From Curtobacterium sp. VKM Ac-1395 (GTDB lineage: Bacteria; Actinomycetota; Actinomycetes; Actinomycetales; Microbacteriaceae): a stretch of DNA of 64,000 nucleotides. A program made the translations under genes and the position numbers. The notes under the pieces are model-generated. The model saw nothing but the letters and a program-made list of their open reading frames with translations, was not told the DNA's origin and did no database searches. Below, piece after piece: positions 33,254 through 42,646 of the stretch. Each line of letters starts with the position of its first letter. Position 1 is the first letter of the stretch. The stretch covers positions 62,001 to 126,000 of the forward strand of contig NZ_JADKRX010000004.1 in assembly GCF_015350975.1 (NCBI RefSeq), in the 5' to 3' direction.

Positions 33254-33955
33254 ATGGAGATCGCAGGATCCGTCGCACTCGTCACCGGCTCGAACCGGGG
33301 CATCGGCCGCCGCTTCGCCGAGGAGCTGCTGGCACGCGGCGCCACGAAGGTCTACGCCACCGCACGCCGCCCGGAGAGCGTGCAGATCGACGGCGTGGAG
33401 GTGCTCCCGCTCGACATCACGGACCAGTCCTCGGTCGACGCGGTGGCCCTCGCCGCGCCGGACGTCACGCTCCTGGTCAACAACGCGGGCATCACGGCGG
33501 AGGGCTCGCTGGTCAGCGGATCACTGGAGGAGGCCCACCGGGTGATGGACACCAACCACTGGGGGACGCTGTCGATGATCCGCGCGTTCGCCCCGGTCAT
33601 CGAGGGCAACGGCGGCGGGGCGATCGTGAACGTCCTGTCGGCGCTGTCGTGGTTCGCAGCGCCGGGCCACGGCGGGTACGCCGCCGCGAAGGCCGCCGCG
33701 TGGAACATGACGAACGCGGTCCGACTGGAGCTGGCCGGCCGGGGCATCAGCGTGCAGGGGCTGCACCTCGGCGCGGCCGACACCGAGATGATGGCCGACT
33801 ACGACGGCCCGAAGGCGGACCCGGCGGACATCGCCCGGGCGTCGCTCGACGGCGTCGCGCGCGGTGCGGCCGAGGTCGTCGCCGACGAGTGGAGCGCGAT
33901 GGTGAAGGCCTCGCTCGCAGCGGAGCCCGAGCGGCTCTACGCCCAGCTCGGCTGA
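33254..33955 (+). CDS. Short-chain dehydrogenase/reductase
   Basis: The 233-residue classical SDR has the cofactor motif TGSNRGIGRRFAEEL near the start. LLVNNAGIT and the catalytic region VNVLSALSWFAAPGHGGYAAAKAAAW are present, with Ser, Tyr and Lys in order. It probably reduces or oxidises a small carbonyl or alcohol with NAD(P). ATG 33254 follows GGAAGGGAACACC. The gene is divergent from merR across a 94-base gap holding a MerR-type promoter. Confidence 0.9.
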   Translation: MEIAGSVALVTGSNRGIGRRFAEELLARGATKVYATARRPESVQIDGVEVLPLDITDQSSVDAVALAAPDVTLLVNNAGITAEGSLVSGSLEEAHRVMDTNHWGTLSMIRAFAPVIEGNGGGAIVNVLSALSWFAAPGHGGYAAAKAAAWNMTNAVRLELAGRGISVQGLHLGAADTEMMADYDGPKADPADIARASLDGVARGAAEVVADEWSAMVKASLAAEPERLYAQLG

Positions 33956-34008
33956 GCGTCCCGCGGACGCGGACGCGGACGCAACCGCGACCGGCCACAG
34001 CGCCGACG

Positions 34009-34048
34009 ACGACGACGGGCAGCCCGAGGGGCCACCCGCCGTCGTCGT
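34009..34048. terminator. Convergent terminator hairpin
   Basis: ACGACGACGG at 34009-34018 pairs with CCGTCGTCGT at 34039-34048 between the convergent SDR and GH92 genes. There is no U-tract. Confidence 0.6.
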
Positions 34049-34057
34049 GCCCGCGTC

Positions 34058-36523
34058 TCAGCGGTCCTGCGGCCGGTCCTCCGGAGCCGTGGCCCAGGTC
34101 GTGTCCGGCGTCGCGCCGACCCGGAGCGAGAGCAGCCCGCCGCGGTTGACGAACGAGGACGGCACCCACGACTGCGTCAGCGTCCGTCCTCCCAGCCGTG
34201 CGCCCTGCACGTAGGGGTCCGTGCCCGAGGACCGGATGACGATCCGCTGCCCGCTCGCCCGCCGGATGTCGACCGTGCTGAACGTCGGGCTCCCGATGAG
34301 CATCTCGGCCCGCCCCGGCGTCTGCGGGTACAGGCCGATCGAGGCGAAGACGTACCAGGCGCTCATCGTGCCGAGGTCGTCGTTGCCGGGCAGACCGCCC
34401 GGGCCGGTGCCGTACGCGTCGTCGACGACCTGGCGCACGGTCTCCTGCGTCTTCCACGGCTGTCCGAGCGCGTTGTACATCCACGGCGTGTGGATGTCGG
34501 GCTCGTTGGTCGGGTCGAACTTCGTCGCGTCGCCACCGGTCACCGCGAACGCACCGGACGCGTCGTGGAAGAACGTGTCGAGTCGGGCGACGGCCGCGGC
34601 GTCACCGCCCAGGGCGGACGACAGCCCCTGGACGTCCTGGGGCACGAGCCACGTGTACTGCGCGCTGGTGCCCTGGGCGAAGCCGACACCGGTCGAGGGC
34701 GCCCAGTCCGGCGTCCACGACCCGTCTGCCTGGCGCGCGGCCTGGTACCCGACGGCCGGGTTGAACGTGTTCTCCCAGTAGTCGCCGCGAGCGGAGAACA
34801 TCCGCGCGTCGGACCGCAGCCCCAGCGAGGAGGCCCAGTACCCGAGGGCGCTGTCGGAGATCGAGTCCTCGAGGGTCTCGGCGGCCCCGCCCCAGCAGTG
34901 GCAGTCGTCGTTCGCCGCGTACTGGCGCTGCAGGTACTGGTCGAGCCCGGGTCGCTGCGCGAGGCACTGCCCCGGGCACCCGATGTCGCTGAGGGCGTCG
35001 GCGTTCTGCACCGTGGCCTGGTGCCGCAGCGACTGGTACGCCGCACGGACGTCGAAGTTCCGGACCCCCATGGCGTACCAGGTGGCGAGCGTCGCCGCGG
35101 AGGGGTCACCGGTCATCACGTGGGTCGGCGCTCCGAGGTGCAGCCACCGGTCCCAGACGCCACCGTTCTGCTGGGCGAACCGCAGCATCGACTGGGCCAT
35201 GTCCCCGGCGACGTCCGGCCGCAGCAGCGCCAGCAGCTGGATCTGCGCCCGGTACTGGTCCCACCCGGAGTAGGTGCCGTAGACGGCGCGGTGCCCGCGG
35301 TCGATGCGGTGCACTCGCATGTCCGGCCCGAGGTACCGTCCGTCGCGGTCGTTCAGCGTGTTCGGCTGCATGAGCGCGTGGTAGACGGACGTGTACAGCT
35401 GCGTGGTCCGGTCCGCCGTGCCACCACCGACGCGGATGCGCGACAGTTCACGGTTCCAGGAGGCTCGGGTCGCCGCCGCCACGCTGTCCACCGTCGCGTG
35501 CTTCCGCACCTCGCCGTCGCGGTTCGCGACGGCGCCCGCGGCACTGACGTACGAGATGCCGATGCGGGCGTGCACCGTCGCACCGCGACGCGCGTCGAAC
35601 CCGACCCATGCGCCGGAGCCGCGTCCGGCACGGTCGGCCCCGGTCAGGTAGCCCTCCCCACCGGAGACGCGCGTGCCTCCCGGCTGGACCGTGTCGTCCT
35701 TCCAGGTGCCGGTGCTCGAGAACGCCCGGTCGAAGGTTGCGGTGAAGAACAGACGGTAGTAGCTGCGGCGGTCGGGGTTCGTCGCGCCGCCGCCGTTGGC
35801 GCGGCGGCTGCAGAAGCCGCCGGTGAGGACGCTGCCGCTGACGGTGCGGGTGCGGGGGTCGACGCTGGTGGTGGCGTCCTCGCTGCCGTTGATCGAGTTC
35901 GAGGTGCGGAAGAGCAGGTTGGCGGCCTTCCCGGCGGGGAAGGCGAACTCGCCGATGCCGGCGCGAGTCGTGACCGCGAGGTCCGTCCGGACGCCGTTGT
36001 CGAGCTGGACGCCGTAGCGGCCGGGGCTCGCGGACTCCTGGTCGTGGGAGTAGCCCGCGGCGTACACCGCGTCGGTGGTGTCGGCGGACGGCGAGGTCGT
36101 CACGGCCGTCGTGACCGGCATGATCGGCACGTCGCCGGCGGCGCCGGGTGCACAGCCGGCGCCGTTGAGGTGCGTCAGGCTCAGGCCACGGAGCCGGTTG
36201 ACGTCGTACGAGTAGCCGTTCGCGACGGGGGTCGAGGTCTGGTCGCCGGCGGTGCCGGTCGGGCTCCACTGCATCATCCCGAACGGCGCGGTCGCACCCG
36301 GCCAGGTGTTGCCGTCGTGGCTGGTCCCGATGAACGGGTCGACGGACGCGGCGGGGTCGGTGACCGGCCGGGAGGCCGTGGTCACCGCCGATGTGCCGGT
36401 CGCGGTGGCCGCCGTGGCCGGGGCCGCGACCACCCCCGTGCCGAGCAGTGCGGCGATCGTGGCCGCCGCGGCGAGCGGGACCGGACGGAGGAGCGGGCGG
36501 CGTTGCACGCGAGAACGAGTCAC
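34058..36523 (-). CDS. Secreted GH92-family alpha-mannosidase
   Basis: The 821-residue exported enzyme has a basic N-terminus and hydrophobic core (PLAAAATIAALLGTGVVAAP) ending ATAATA. The GH92 fold follows: VDPFIGTSHDGNTWPGATAPFGMMQ and the helical (alpha/alpha)6 domain with WDRWLHLG and GGAAETLEDSISDSALGYWA. The signature LPGNDDLGTMSAWYVFASIGLYP is present; the acidic residues there are the expected acid/base pair. GH92 enzymes use calcium and cleave alpha-1,2/1,3/1,6 mannose from glycans. GTG 36523. It probably trims plant, yeast or fungal mannans outside the cell. Confidence 0.93.
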   Translation of the reverse strand: MTRSRVQRRPLLRPVPLAAAATIAALLGTGVVAAPATAATATGTSAVTTASRPVTDPAASVDPFIGTSHDGNTWPGATAPFGMMQWSPTGTAGDQTSTPVANGYSYDVNRLRGLSLTHLNGAGCAPGAAGDVPIMPVTTAVTTSPSADTTDAVYAAGYSHDQESASPGRYGVQLDNGVRTDLAVTTRAGIGEFAFPAGKAANLLFRTSNSINGSEDATTSVDPRTRTVSGSVLTGGFCSRRANGGGATNPDRRSYYRLFFTATFDRAFSSTGTWKDDTVQPGGTRVSGGEGYLTGADRAGRGSGAWVGFDARRGATVHARIGISYVSAAGAVANRDGEVRKHATVDSVAAATRASWNRELSRIRVGGGTADRTTQLYTSVYHALMQPNTLNDRDGRYLGPDMRVHRIDRGHRAVYGTYSGWDQYRAQIQLLALLRPDVAGDMAQSMLRFAQQNGGVWDRWLHLGAPTHVMTGDPSAATLATWYAMGVRNFDVRAAYQSLRHQATVQNADALSDIGCPGQCLAQRPGLDQYLQRQYAANDDCHCWGGAAETLEDSISDSALGYWASSLGLRSDARMFSARGDYWENTFNPAVGYQAARQADGSWTPDWAPSTGVGFAQGTSAQYTWLVPQDVQGLSSALGGDAAAVARLDTFFHDASGAFAVTGGDATKFDPTNEPDIHTPWMYNALGQPWKTQETVRQVVDDAYGTGPGGLPGNDDLGTMSAWYVFASIGLYPQTPGRAEMLIGSPTFSTVDIRRASGQRIVIRSSGTDPYVQGARLGGRTLTQSWVPSSFVNRGGLLSLRVGATPDTTWATAPEDRPQDR

Positions 36524-36609
36524 GTCCGCGACGCTAGCCCCCTCGGTCGGGGGCCGTGCACCGGGTCACCGATCGGTCGCGCGGAGTTCACGTCGGGTTC
36601 CCGTCCGCG

Positions 36610-36672
36610 GTCGTCGTCAGCGGCGGTCGTCATCAGCGGCGCGGTCGTCGTCGTCGGCGCGGTCGTCGTCAG
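36610..36672. repeat. Degenerate 18-bp / GTC repeat
   Basis: Units of the form GTCGTC(A/G)TC(A/G)GCGGCGCG recur three times with a GTC trinucleotide sub-repeat, just past the SDR stop and upstream of the GH92 gene. The sequence is prone to slippage. Confidence 0.6.
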
Positions 36673-37559
36673 CGACCGGCGTGCTCGGCCGTCCGGTCCA
36701 CGAAGGCGCGGACCCGGGCTCGGAACACCGGGTCGGCAGCGGCCCCACGGACCTGTACGACGTGCAGACGACGGTCCGAGCGGCGGAGCGCGGGCCCGAC
36801 GAAGACGCCTTCCTCGACGTCCGCTGCGGTCGCTGCCCAGAGGACGGCACGGGCACCGTCCTCCACCGTGCGGGCGGCGAGCCGGGCGATCGACCCCGCG
36901 AGCGTCGCGACCAGGGTCTCCGCCTGGCCGTTCATGCCCGTCGCGGCGATGCCCGGGTGCGCGATCACCGACCGGACCGCCGACCCGGACGCACGGAGGC
37001 GCTCGCCGAGGTCGACCGCGATGGCTGCCGCCGCGGTCTTCGAGGCGGTGTACGCGGCGAACTGGCGGTGGGCGCGAGGGTCGTCGATCGCCTCGAGGTC
37101 CGGCACGCGGGCGGTGCGCTGCGAGAGGTTGGAGCCGACCAGGACGATCCGCGGGGACGGTCCGCCGAGCACGGGGAGCATCTCCTCGGCCAGGACTGCC
37201 GGGCCGACGACGTTGGTGGCCCAGGTCCGTTCGACACCGTCCACGCCGAGCGCGAACCGTGGCGCACTGATCCCCGCGTTGTTGACCAGGGCGTGCACCA
37301 CGAGGCCGTCCTCGGCGAGGCGCCGGGCGAAGGCCCTGACGGAGGCGACGGACGCGGTGTCGACGATCCAGGCCTCCAGGCCGGCGGGCAGGACGCGTGC
37401 TGCCTTCTCGAGGTCGCGGACGCCGGCGACGACGTGCGCCCCGGCTGCGGCGAGCCGGGTGGCGACGGCGAGCCCGAGGCCGCCGGTGGCCCCGGTGACC
37501 ACCACGGTCCGTTCGTGCTGATCGGGCATCTGGTCGGGTTCCCATGTGAAGGACGGCAT
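36669..37559 (-). CDS. SDR-family oxidoreductase
   Basis: ATG 37559 lies seven bases past AGGAGC and gives 296 residues. The nucleotide site is VVVTGATGGLGLAVATRLAAAGAHV. Other family segments are VHALVNNAGISAP, VLVGSNLSQRT and the catalytic AAYTASKTAAAA. The layout is the extended SDR group near protochlorophyllide-reductase/retinol dehydrogenase. The TetR gene starts 78 bases away on the other strand, and two matched palindromes lie between them, so the gene is very probably TetR-controlled. Substrate unknown. Confidence 0.88.
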   Translation of the reverse strand: MPSFTWEPDQMPDQHERTVVVTGATGGLGLAVATRLAAAGAHVVAGVRDLEKAARVLPAGLEAWIVDTASVASVRAFARRLAEDGLVVHALVNNAGISAPRFALGVDGVERTWATNVVGPAVLAEEMLPVLGGPSPRIVLVGSNLSQRTARVPDLEAIDDPRAHRQFAAYTASKTAAAAIAVDLGERLRASGSAVRSVIAHPGIAATGMNGQAETLVATLAGSIARLAARTVEDGARAVLWAATAADVEEGVFVGPALRRSDRRLHVVQVRGAAADPVFRARVRAFVDRTAEHAGR

Positions 37560-37591
37560 CGGTGCTCCTGTCTTGGCATGTCGAGGCGAAT

Positions 37592-37636
37592 CGGATGATT
37601 CATCCGGAACGGTAGCACAAGCGGATACACTGTCCG
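37592..37636. promoter_or_regulatory. Twin TetR operators in the SDR-tetR gap
   Basis: CGGATGATTCATCCG (37592-37606) is a perfect palindrome and CGGATACACTGTCCG (37622-37636) shares the CGGA-N7-TCCG frame. The second abuts the tetR ATG at 37638 and contains TACACT, a -10 for a probably leaderless tetR message. Both fit binding of the divergent TetR protein. Confidence 0.7.
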
Positions 37637-37637
37637 T

Positions 37638-38213
37638 ATGGTCGACCTCGCCCGCCCGGACTCCCTCCGCTCCGACGCCCTGCGCAACCGTGCAGCGCTG
37701 CTCACCGTGGCGCGCGAGCACCTCGACCGGGGCGAACCCGCCCAGCTGAACACGGTCGCGCGGGAGGCCGGCGTGGGGGTGGGCACCGCCTACCGGCACT
37801 TCCCCACACAGCAGCACCTGCTCGAGGCACTCGCGATCGACGCGTTCGAGGCCATGCTCGACCGGGTCCGGGACGCGGTCGCGGTGCCCGAGGTCGAAGC
37901 GGCGGTCCGCGGCGTGGTCACCGAGGCCTTCCGGGGACTCGTGGGCGACCCGGCGCTCGGCGACCTGCTGACGGGCGGGACGTTCTCGTGCGCCGACACG
38001 GCCGCGCTGGCCGGGGACCTCGTCGACTCGATCGGCGCCCTCCTGGAGCGGGGCGCTGCAGCCGGTGTCGTGCGGTCCGACGTGCGGCCCGACGACCTCC
38101 GTCGACTCGTCTGTGGGATGCGTCAGGCGGCGACGGCCGGCGGGGTCCAGGTCGACGATCCGGACCGGTACGTCGAGATCCTGCTCGCTGGGCTCCGACC
38201 CCTGCGAGGATGA
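37638..38213 (+). CDS. TetR-family repressor
   Basis: The 191-residue protein has the N-terminal TetR helix-turn-helix RAALLTVAREHLDRGEPAQLNTVAREAGVGVGTAYRHFPTQQHLLEAL. It also has a helical ligand-binding domain resembling the SbtR-type group (MRQAATAGG near the end). ATG 37638 lies directly next to an operator and no Shine-Dalgarno is seen, so translation is probably leaderless. It likely represses itself and the divergent SDR gene. Confidence 0.92.
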   Translation: MVDLARPDSLRSDALRNRAALLTVAREHLDRGEPAQLNTVAREAGVGVGTAYRHFPTQQHLLEALAIDAFEAMLDRVRDAVAVPEVEAAVRGVVTEAFRGLVGDPALGDLLTGGTFSCADTAALAGDLVDSIGALLERGAAAGVVRSDVRPDDLRRLVCGMRQAATAGGVQVDDPDRYVEILLAGLRPLRG

Positions 38214-38218
38214 GGCGC

Positions 38219-39388
38219 ATGAGCGTCATGGTCTCCCTCTTCGATGCACGCCGCACCCGCACCAGCGAGAAGTACACGGCCTTCCCGCCGGACGTGCTGC
38301 CCATGTTCGTCGCGGAGATGGACAGCATGCTCGCCGAGCCCGTGCGGGACGCCCTCGCCGCCGCCGTCAGCGCGGGCGACACCGGGTACGTCGGGCACGG
38401 TCGGGCGCTCCCCGAGGCCTTCACCGCGTTCGCGTCCGGCCGGTGGGGCTGGCACGTCGACCCCGACCTGGTCCGCACGACCACGGACGTCTCGGTCGCC
38501 GCCGTGGAGACGCTGCGCCGGGTCATCGAGCCCGGCGGCCAGGTCGTCGTCATGCCGCCCGTGTACGCGCCGTTCTGGGAGTACGTGTCCGAGGCCGGCG
38601 GCACCGCGACCGAGGTGCCGCTCGTCGCGCCCGCTGGCCCGGCCGACCCGTTCGACACGACGGCCGGGTGGCGGATCGACCTCGACGGTGTCGCGCAGGC
38701 GTTCGCCGACGGCGCCAGGACCGTCCTGCTGTGCAACCCGCACAACCCGCTCGGGCTCGTGCACGACCGCGAGTCGCTCGCCGCACTGGCCCGGCTGGCC
38801 GCGGAGTGGGACGCCGTGGTGGTCTCCGACGAGATCCACGCACCGTTGGTCCACGCCGACGCCACGTTCACGCCGTTCCTCGACTCCTGCCCCGAAGCCG
38901 CGGCGATCGGCGTCGCCCTGACGAGTGCGAGCAAGGCGTGGAACCTGGCGGGCACCAAGTGCGCGCTGATGGTCGGCGCGTCAGACCGGGCTCGTGGCTG
39001 GTTCGACGGGATGCCGGGCGAGGTCGTCGAGCGCACCGGGATCCTCGGGTACACCGCGAGCGTCGCCGCGTTCAGCGAGGGCGGGCCGTGGCTGGCGTCG
39101 CTGCTGGCCGAGCTCGCCGCGAACCGACGGATCCTGGCGGAGGAGCTCGGCGAGGTGCTGCCCGGGGTGGGCTACCGGCAGCCGCAGGCGTCGTACCTGG
39201 CGTGGCTCGACCTGCGCGCGCTGCCGTGGGGCGACGACCCCGCCCTGCGACTCGTGGACCAGGCCAAGGTGGCGCTGTCGAACGGGCGGGACTTCGGGCG
39301 GCAGGGCGTGGGGCACGCGCGGCTCAACTTCGGCTGCTCCGAGGACACGCTGCGCGAGGGCCTGGCGCGCCTGGCGAGCGCCCGCTGA
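38219..39388 (+). CDS. PatB/MalY-type PLP aminotransferase or C-S lyase
   Basis: The 389-residue fold-type I PLP protein shows FPPDVLPMFVAEMDSMLAEP and DTGYVGHGRALPEAF of the PatB family. The PLP lysine lies in LTSASKAWNLAGTKCALMV. CNPHNPLGLVHDRESL and VVVSDEIHAPLVHADA also bind cofactor. Relatives are cystathionine beta-lyases or aminotransferases; which one this is cannot be settled from sequence. ATG 38219 begins five bases after the tetR stop, so the two are cotranscribed and may share regulation with the SDR gene. Confidence 0.9.
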   Translation: MSVMVSLFDARRTRTSEKYTAFPPDVLPMFVAEMDSMLAEPVRDALAAAVSAGDTGYVGHGRALPEAFTAFASGRWGWHVDPDLVRTTTDVSVAAVETLRRVIEPGGQVVVMPPVYAPFWEYVSEAGGTATEVPLVAPAGPADPFDTTAGWRIDLDGVAQAFADGARTVLLCNPHNPLGLVHDRESLAALARLAAEWDAVVVSDEIHAPLVHADATFTPFLDSCPEAAAIGVALTSASKAWNLAGTKCALMVGASDRARGWFDGMPGEVVERTGILGYTASVAAFSEGGPWLASLLAELAANRRILAEELGEVLPGVGYRQPQASYLAWLDLRALPWGDDPALRLVDQAKVALSNGRDFGRQGVGHARLNFGCSEDTLREGLARLASAR

Positions 39389-39397
39389 CGGCGGCCC

Positions 39398-40183
39398 CTA
39401 CTCGAACCGCTGCCAGGACGGCTTGTTCGCGTACGTGTAGCGGTAGTAGTCGGCGAGCCGCAGCCCGGCGGCCGCTTCCTCGTCGACGACGACGGTCGCG
39501 TGCTCGTGCAGCTGCAGCGCCGACCCGGGCACGAAGGACGACAGGGGCCCCTCGACCGCGGCGGCCACGGCGTCGGCCTTCGACGAGCCCTGGGCAACGA
39601 GGACGAGCTGGCGGGCCTCGAGGATCGTGCCGAGGCCCTGCGTCATGCAGTGCGTCGGGACCTGGTCGAGCGAGTCGAAGAAGCGGGCGTTGGCCTCGCG
39701 CGTCGAGGGCGCGAGGGTCTTGATGCGGGTGCGCGAGGCGAACGAGGACGTCGGCTCGTTGAACCCGATGTGGCCGTTCGCGCCGATGCCGAGGATCTGC
39801 ACGTCGATGCCGCCGGCAGCCCGGATCGCACCGTCGTACTCCTTGGCGGCGAACTCGATGTCGTCGGCGCGGCCGTCGGGCACGCGGACCCGCGACGGGT
39901 CGAAGCCGAGCGGACCGACGACGTCGCGAGCGATGACGCTCGCGTACGACTCGGGGTGCTCGAGGGGGATGCCGACGTACTCGTCGAGGGCGAACCCGCG
40001 CGCCTGGGCGAACGAGACCTCCCCGGCGGCGACACGGCGCTGCAGGTCGGCGTAGATGCCCTGGGGACTCGACCCCGTGGCGAGTCCGACGACGGCGGAC
40101 GGCTTCTCGGCGACGACCGACGCGATCTTGGCCGCGGCGACGCGACCGACCTCCGCCGGCGTGGGCAGGATGATGATCTCCAC
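39398..40183 (-). CDS. nagB: Glucosamine-6-phosphate deaminase
   Basis: The 261-residue enzyme converts glucosamine-6-phosphate to fructose-6-phosphate and ammonia. Signature segments are GLATGSSPQGIYADL, the catalytic-base FALDEYVGIP, and LGIGANGHIGFNEPTSSFAS with the active-site Glu/His pair. GTG 40183. A 16-bp palindrome matching the DasR consensus lies 13 bases upstream, so induction by amino-sugar phosphates is likely. nagA is at 27570, not next to it. Confidence 0.95.
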   Translation of the reverse strand: MEIIILPTPAEVGRVAAAKIASVVAEKPSAVVGLATGSSPQGIYADLQRRVAAGEVSFAQARGFALDEYVGIPLEHPESYASVIARDVVGPLGFDPSRVRVPDGRADDIEFAAKEYDGAIRAAGGIDVQILGIGANGHIGFNEPTSSFASRTRIKTLAPSTREANARFFDSLDQVPTHCMTQGLGTILEARQLVLVAQGSSKADAVAAAVEGPLSSFVPGSALQLHEHATVVVDEEAAAGLRLADYYRYTYANKPSWQRFE

Positions 40184-40195
40184 GGATCACACCCT

Positions 40196-40211
40196 ACTGG
40201 TCATGACCAGT
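40196..40211. promoter_or_regulatory. DasR/NagR-like operator at nagB
   Basis: ACTGGTCATGACCAGT is a perfect 16-bp palindrome close to the ACTGGTCTAGACCACT-type site of the GntR-family amino-sugar regulator DasR. It lies 13-28 bases upstream of the nagB GTG. Confidence 0.75.
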
Positions 40212-40257
40212 CCGCGGCAGTGTGTTGCGCAACACGGGACCAGGTCGGGACACCGAC

Positions 40258-40887
40258 TCAGGACGCGTCGAGCGCCACCAGCTCCGGCGTGGACCCGAGC
40301 GCCCGCAGCGCCCCGCGGAGCGACCACGCGGACACGGCCACGATGAGCACCGCGAGCACCAGGACGACGATGCCGGCCGACCCGGCGACGGCCTCGAGCG
40401 CACCGAGCAGCACCCCCACGCTGACCCCGAGCGCGTGCACGAGCACGGTCGCCGGCAGAGCGGTCTGCTGGACGCGGGCGAACCGTACCAGCGCTCGGCG
40501 GTCCGCGGGATCGACCGATGCGGCGTTCCCGGCGGCGATCGTCTGGTGGACACGGGCCAGCTGCTCCGGGTCGACCTCGGACGGCGCCACGCGTCGACGA
40601 TCAGCCATCGTCCACAGCACGAGCTCGACGGCCACGACCAGGTACGCCACGAGCGCCGCGGTCCCGACGAGCACCACGACCGAGACGACCGGCGAGGTCA
40701 TCCCGCGCACGAGCCCGACGACGACCGCCACGACGAGCCCGAGGGCGACGAGGCCGAGCGACACGAACAGCACACGTCGCCGCCGCGGCGTCACCGCACG
40801 CGCGACCCCGGCGACCGCGAGTCGCCACCCCGCGGCCCAGACACCGTGGTCGGACCGCACCTCGAGCGCCCTGTCGCCGCGTGCCAT
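40258..40887 (-). CDS. Membrane protein of unknown function, 209 residues
   Basis: ATG 40887 opens a 209-residue frame with four predicted helices arranged as two pairs: VLFVSLGLVALGLVVAVVVGL and VSVVVLVGTAALVAYLVVAVEL, then ALPATVLVHALGVSVGVLLGAL and AGIVVLVLAVLIVAVSAWSL. The cytosolic loop between the pairs (DRRRVAPSEVDPEQLARVHQTIA) is charged. No family is recognised. It is transcribed toward nagB and is divergent from the Nudix gene. Confidence 0.72.
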   Translation of the reverse strand: MARGDRALEVRSDHGVWAAGWRLAVAGVARAVTPRRRRVLFVSLGLVALGLVVAVVVGLVRGMTSPVVSVVVLVGTAALVAYLVVAVELVLWTMADRRRVAPSEVDPEQLARVHQTIAAGNAASVDPADRRALVRFARVQQTALPATVLVHALGVSVGVLLGALEAVAGSAGIVVLVLAVLIVAVSAWSLRGALRALGSTPELVALDAS

Positions 40888-40923
40888 GCCCTGAGCGTAA
40901 CCACGCCTGGGTACCGTGGCCGC

Positions 40924-41403
40924 ATGCCCACGCCCGACTTCGTCCTGTCCCTCCGCGAGAAGATCGGCACGGACCTGCTCTGGCTGACCGGGGTCACCGC
41001 CGTCGTGACCCGCGGTGAGGGCGACGCCCGCGAGCTCCTGGTCGTCCGCCGCGCGGACACCGGCGCGCTGACCCCGGTGACCGGGATCGTCGACCCGGGC
41101 GAGGAACCGGCCGTCGCCGCGGAACGCGAGGTGCTCGAGGAAGCCGACGTCGTCGCTGTGGCCGAACGCCTGGTCTGGGTGCAGGCGCTGCCGGAGATGA
41201 CCTACCCGAACGGCGACCGGGCGCAGTACCTCGACCTGGTCTTCGCGTGCCGCTGGGTGTCCGGGCACCCAGCCCCCGCCGACGGGGAGAACACCGAGGC
41301 GTTCTGGGCTCCCGTCACCGACCTGCCCCCGATGTCAGCGGACATGCGACGGCGCGTCGACGCCGGTCTGGCCGACGAACAGCAGGCGCGTTTCCAGCGC
41401 TGA
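40924..41403 (+). CDS. Nudix hydrolase
   Basis: The 159-residue protein has the Nudix box GIVDPGEEPAVAAEREVLEEADVV, which matches Gx5Ex7REUxEExxU. The preceding ARELLVVRRADTGALTPVTG is typical. The substrate cannot be called: the YPNGDRAQYLDLVFACRW segment after the box resembles ADP-ribose or nucleotide-sugar hydrolases of actinobacteria. ATG 40924. It ends before a GGAGGC-family hairpin shared with the convergent ABC importer operon. Confidence 0.9.
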   Translation: MPTPDFVLSLREKIGTDLLWLTGVTAVVTRGEGDARELLVVRRADTGALTPVTGIVDPGEEPAVAAEREVLEEADVVAVAERLVWVQALPEMTYPNGDRAQYLDLVFACRWVSGHPAPADGENTEAFWAPVTDLPPMSADMRRRVDAGLADEQQARFQR

Positions 41404-41422
41404 CCGCACCGCCTGCCGGCCG

Positions 41423-41454
41423 GGAGGCTCGTGGCGGCCCCGCCACGGGCCTCC
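41423..41454. terminator. GGAGGC-family hairpin terminator
   Basis: GGAGGCTCGTGGCGG at 41423-41437 pairs with CCGCCACGGGCCTCC at 41440-41454 (one wobble, two-base loop). It separates the convergent Nudix and ABC ATPase genes. Confidence 0.7.
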
Positions 41455-41462
41455 TGTCCGGC

Positions 41463-41530
41463 GAGACTCGGCTGGGCGGACGTCGCGCGCCTTCGAGACC
41501 GCGCGATCTGTCCACCAGACCGAGACTCGC
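41463..41530. repeat. Dispersed ~70-bp repeat, copy 2
   Basis: It begins GAGACTCGGCTGGGCGGACG and ends CGAGACTCGCC. It matches 19397-19465 along its length (shared TGGGCGGACGTCG and CCGCGCGAT blocks). Ends are inverted GAGACTCG and CGAGACTC motifs. Confidence 0.7.
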
Positions 41531-41575
41531 CCCGTCGGCCCGGCGGGCCGGCGGGCCGGCGGGCCGGCCGCTGGG

Positions 41576-42642
<1,067 letters not shown>

Positions 42643-42646
<4 letters not shown>

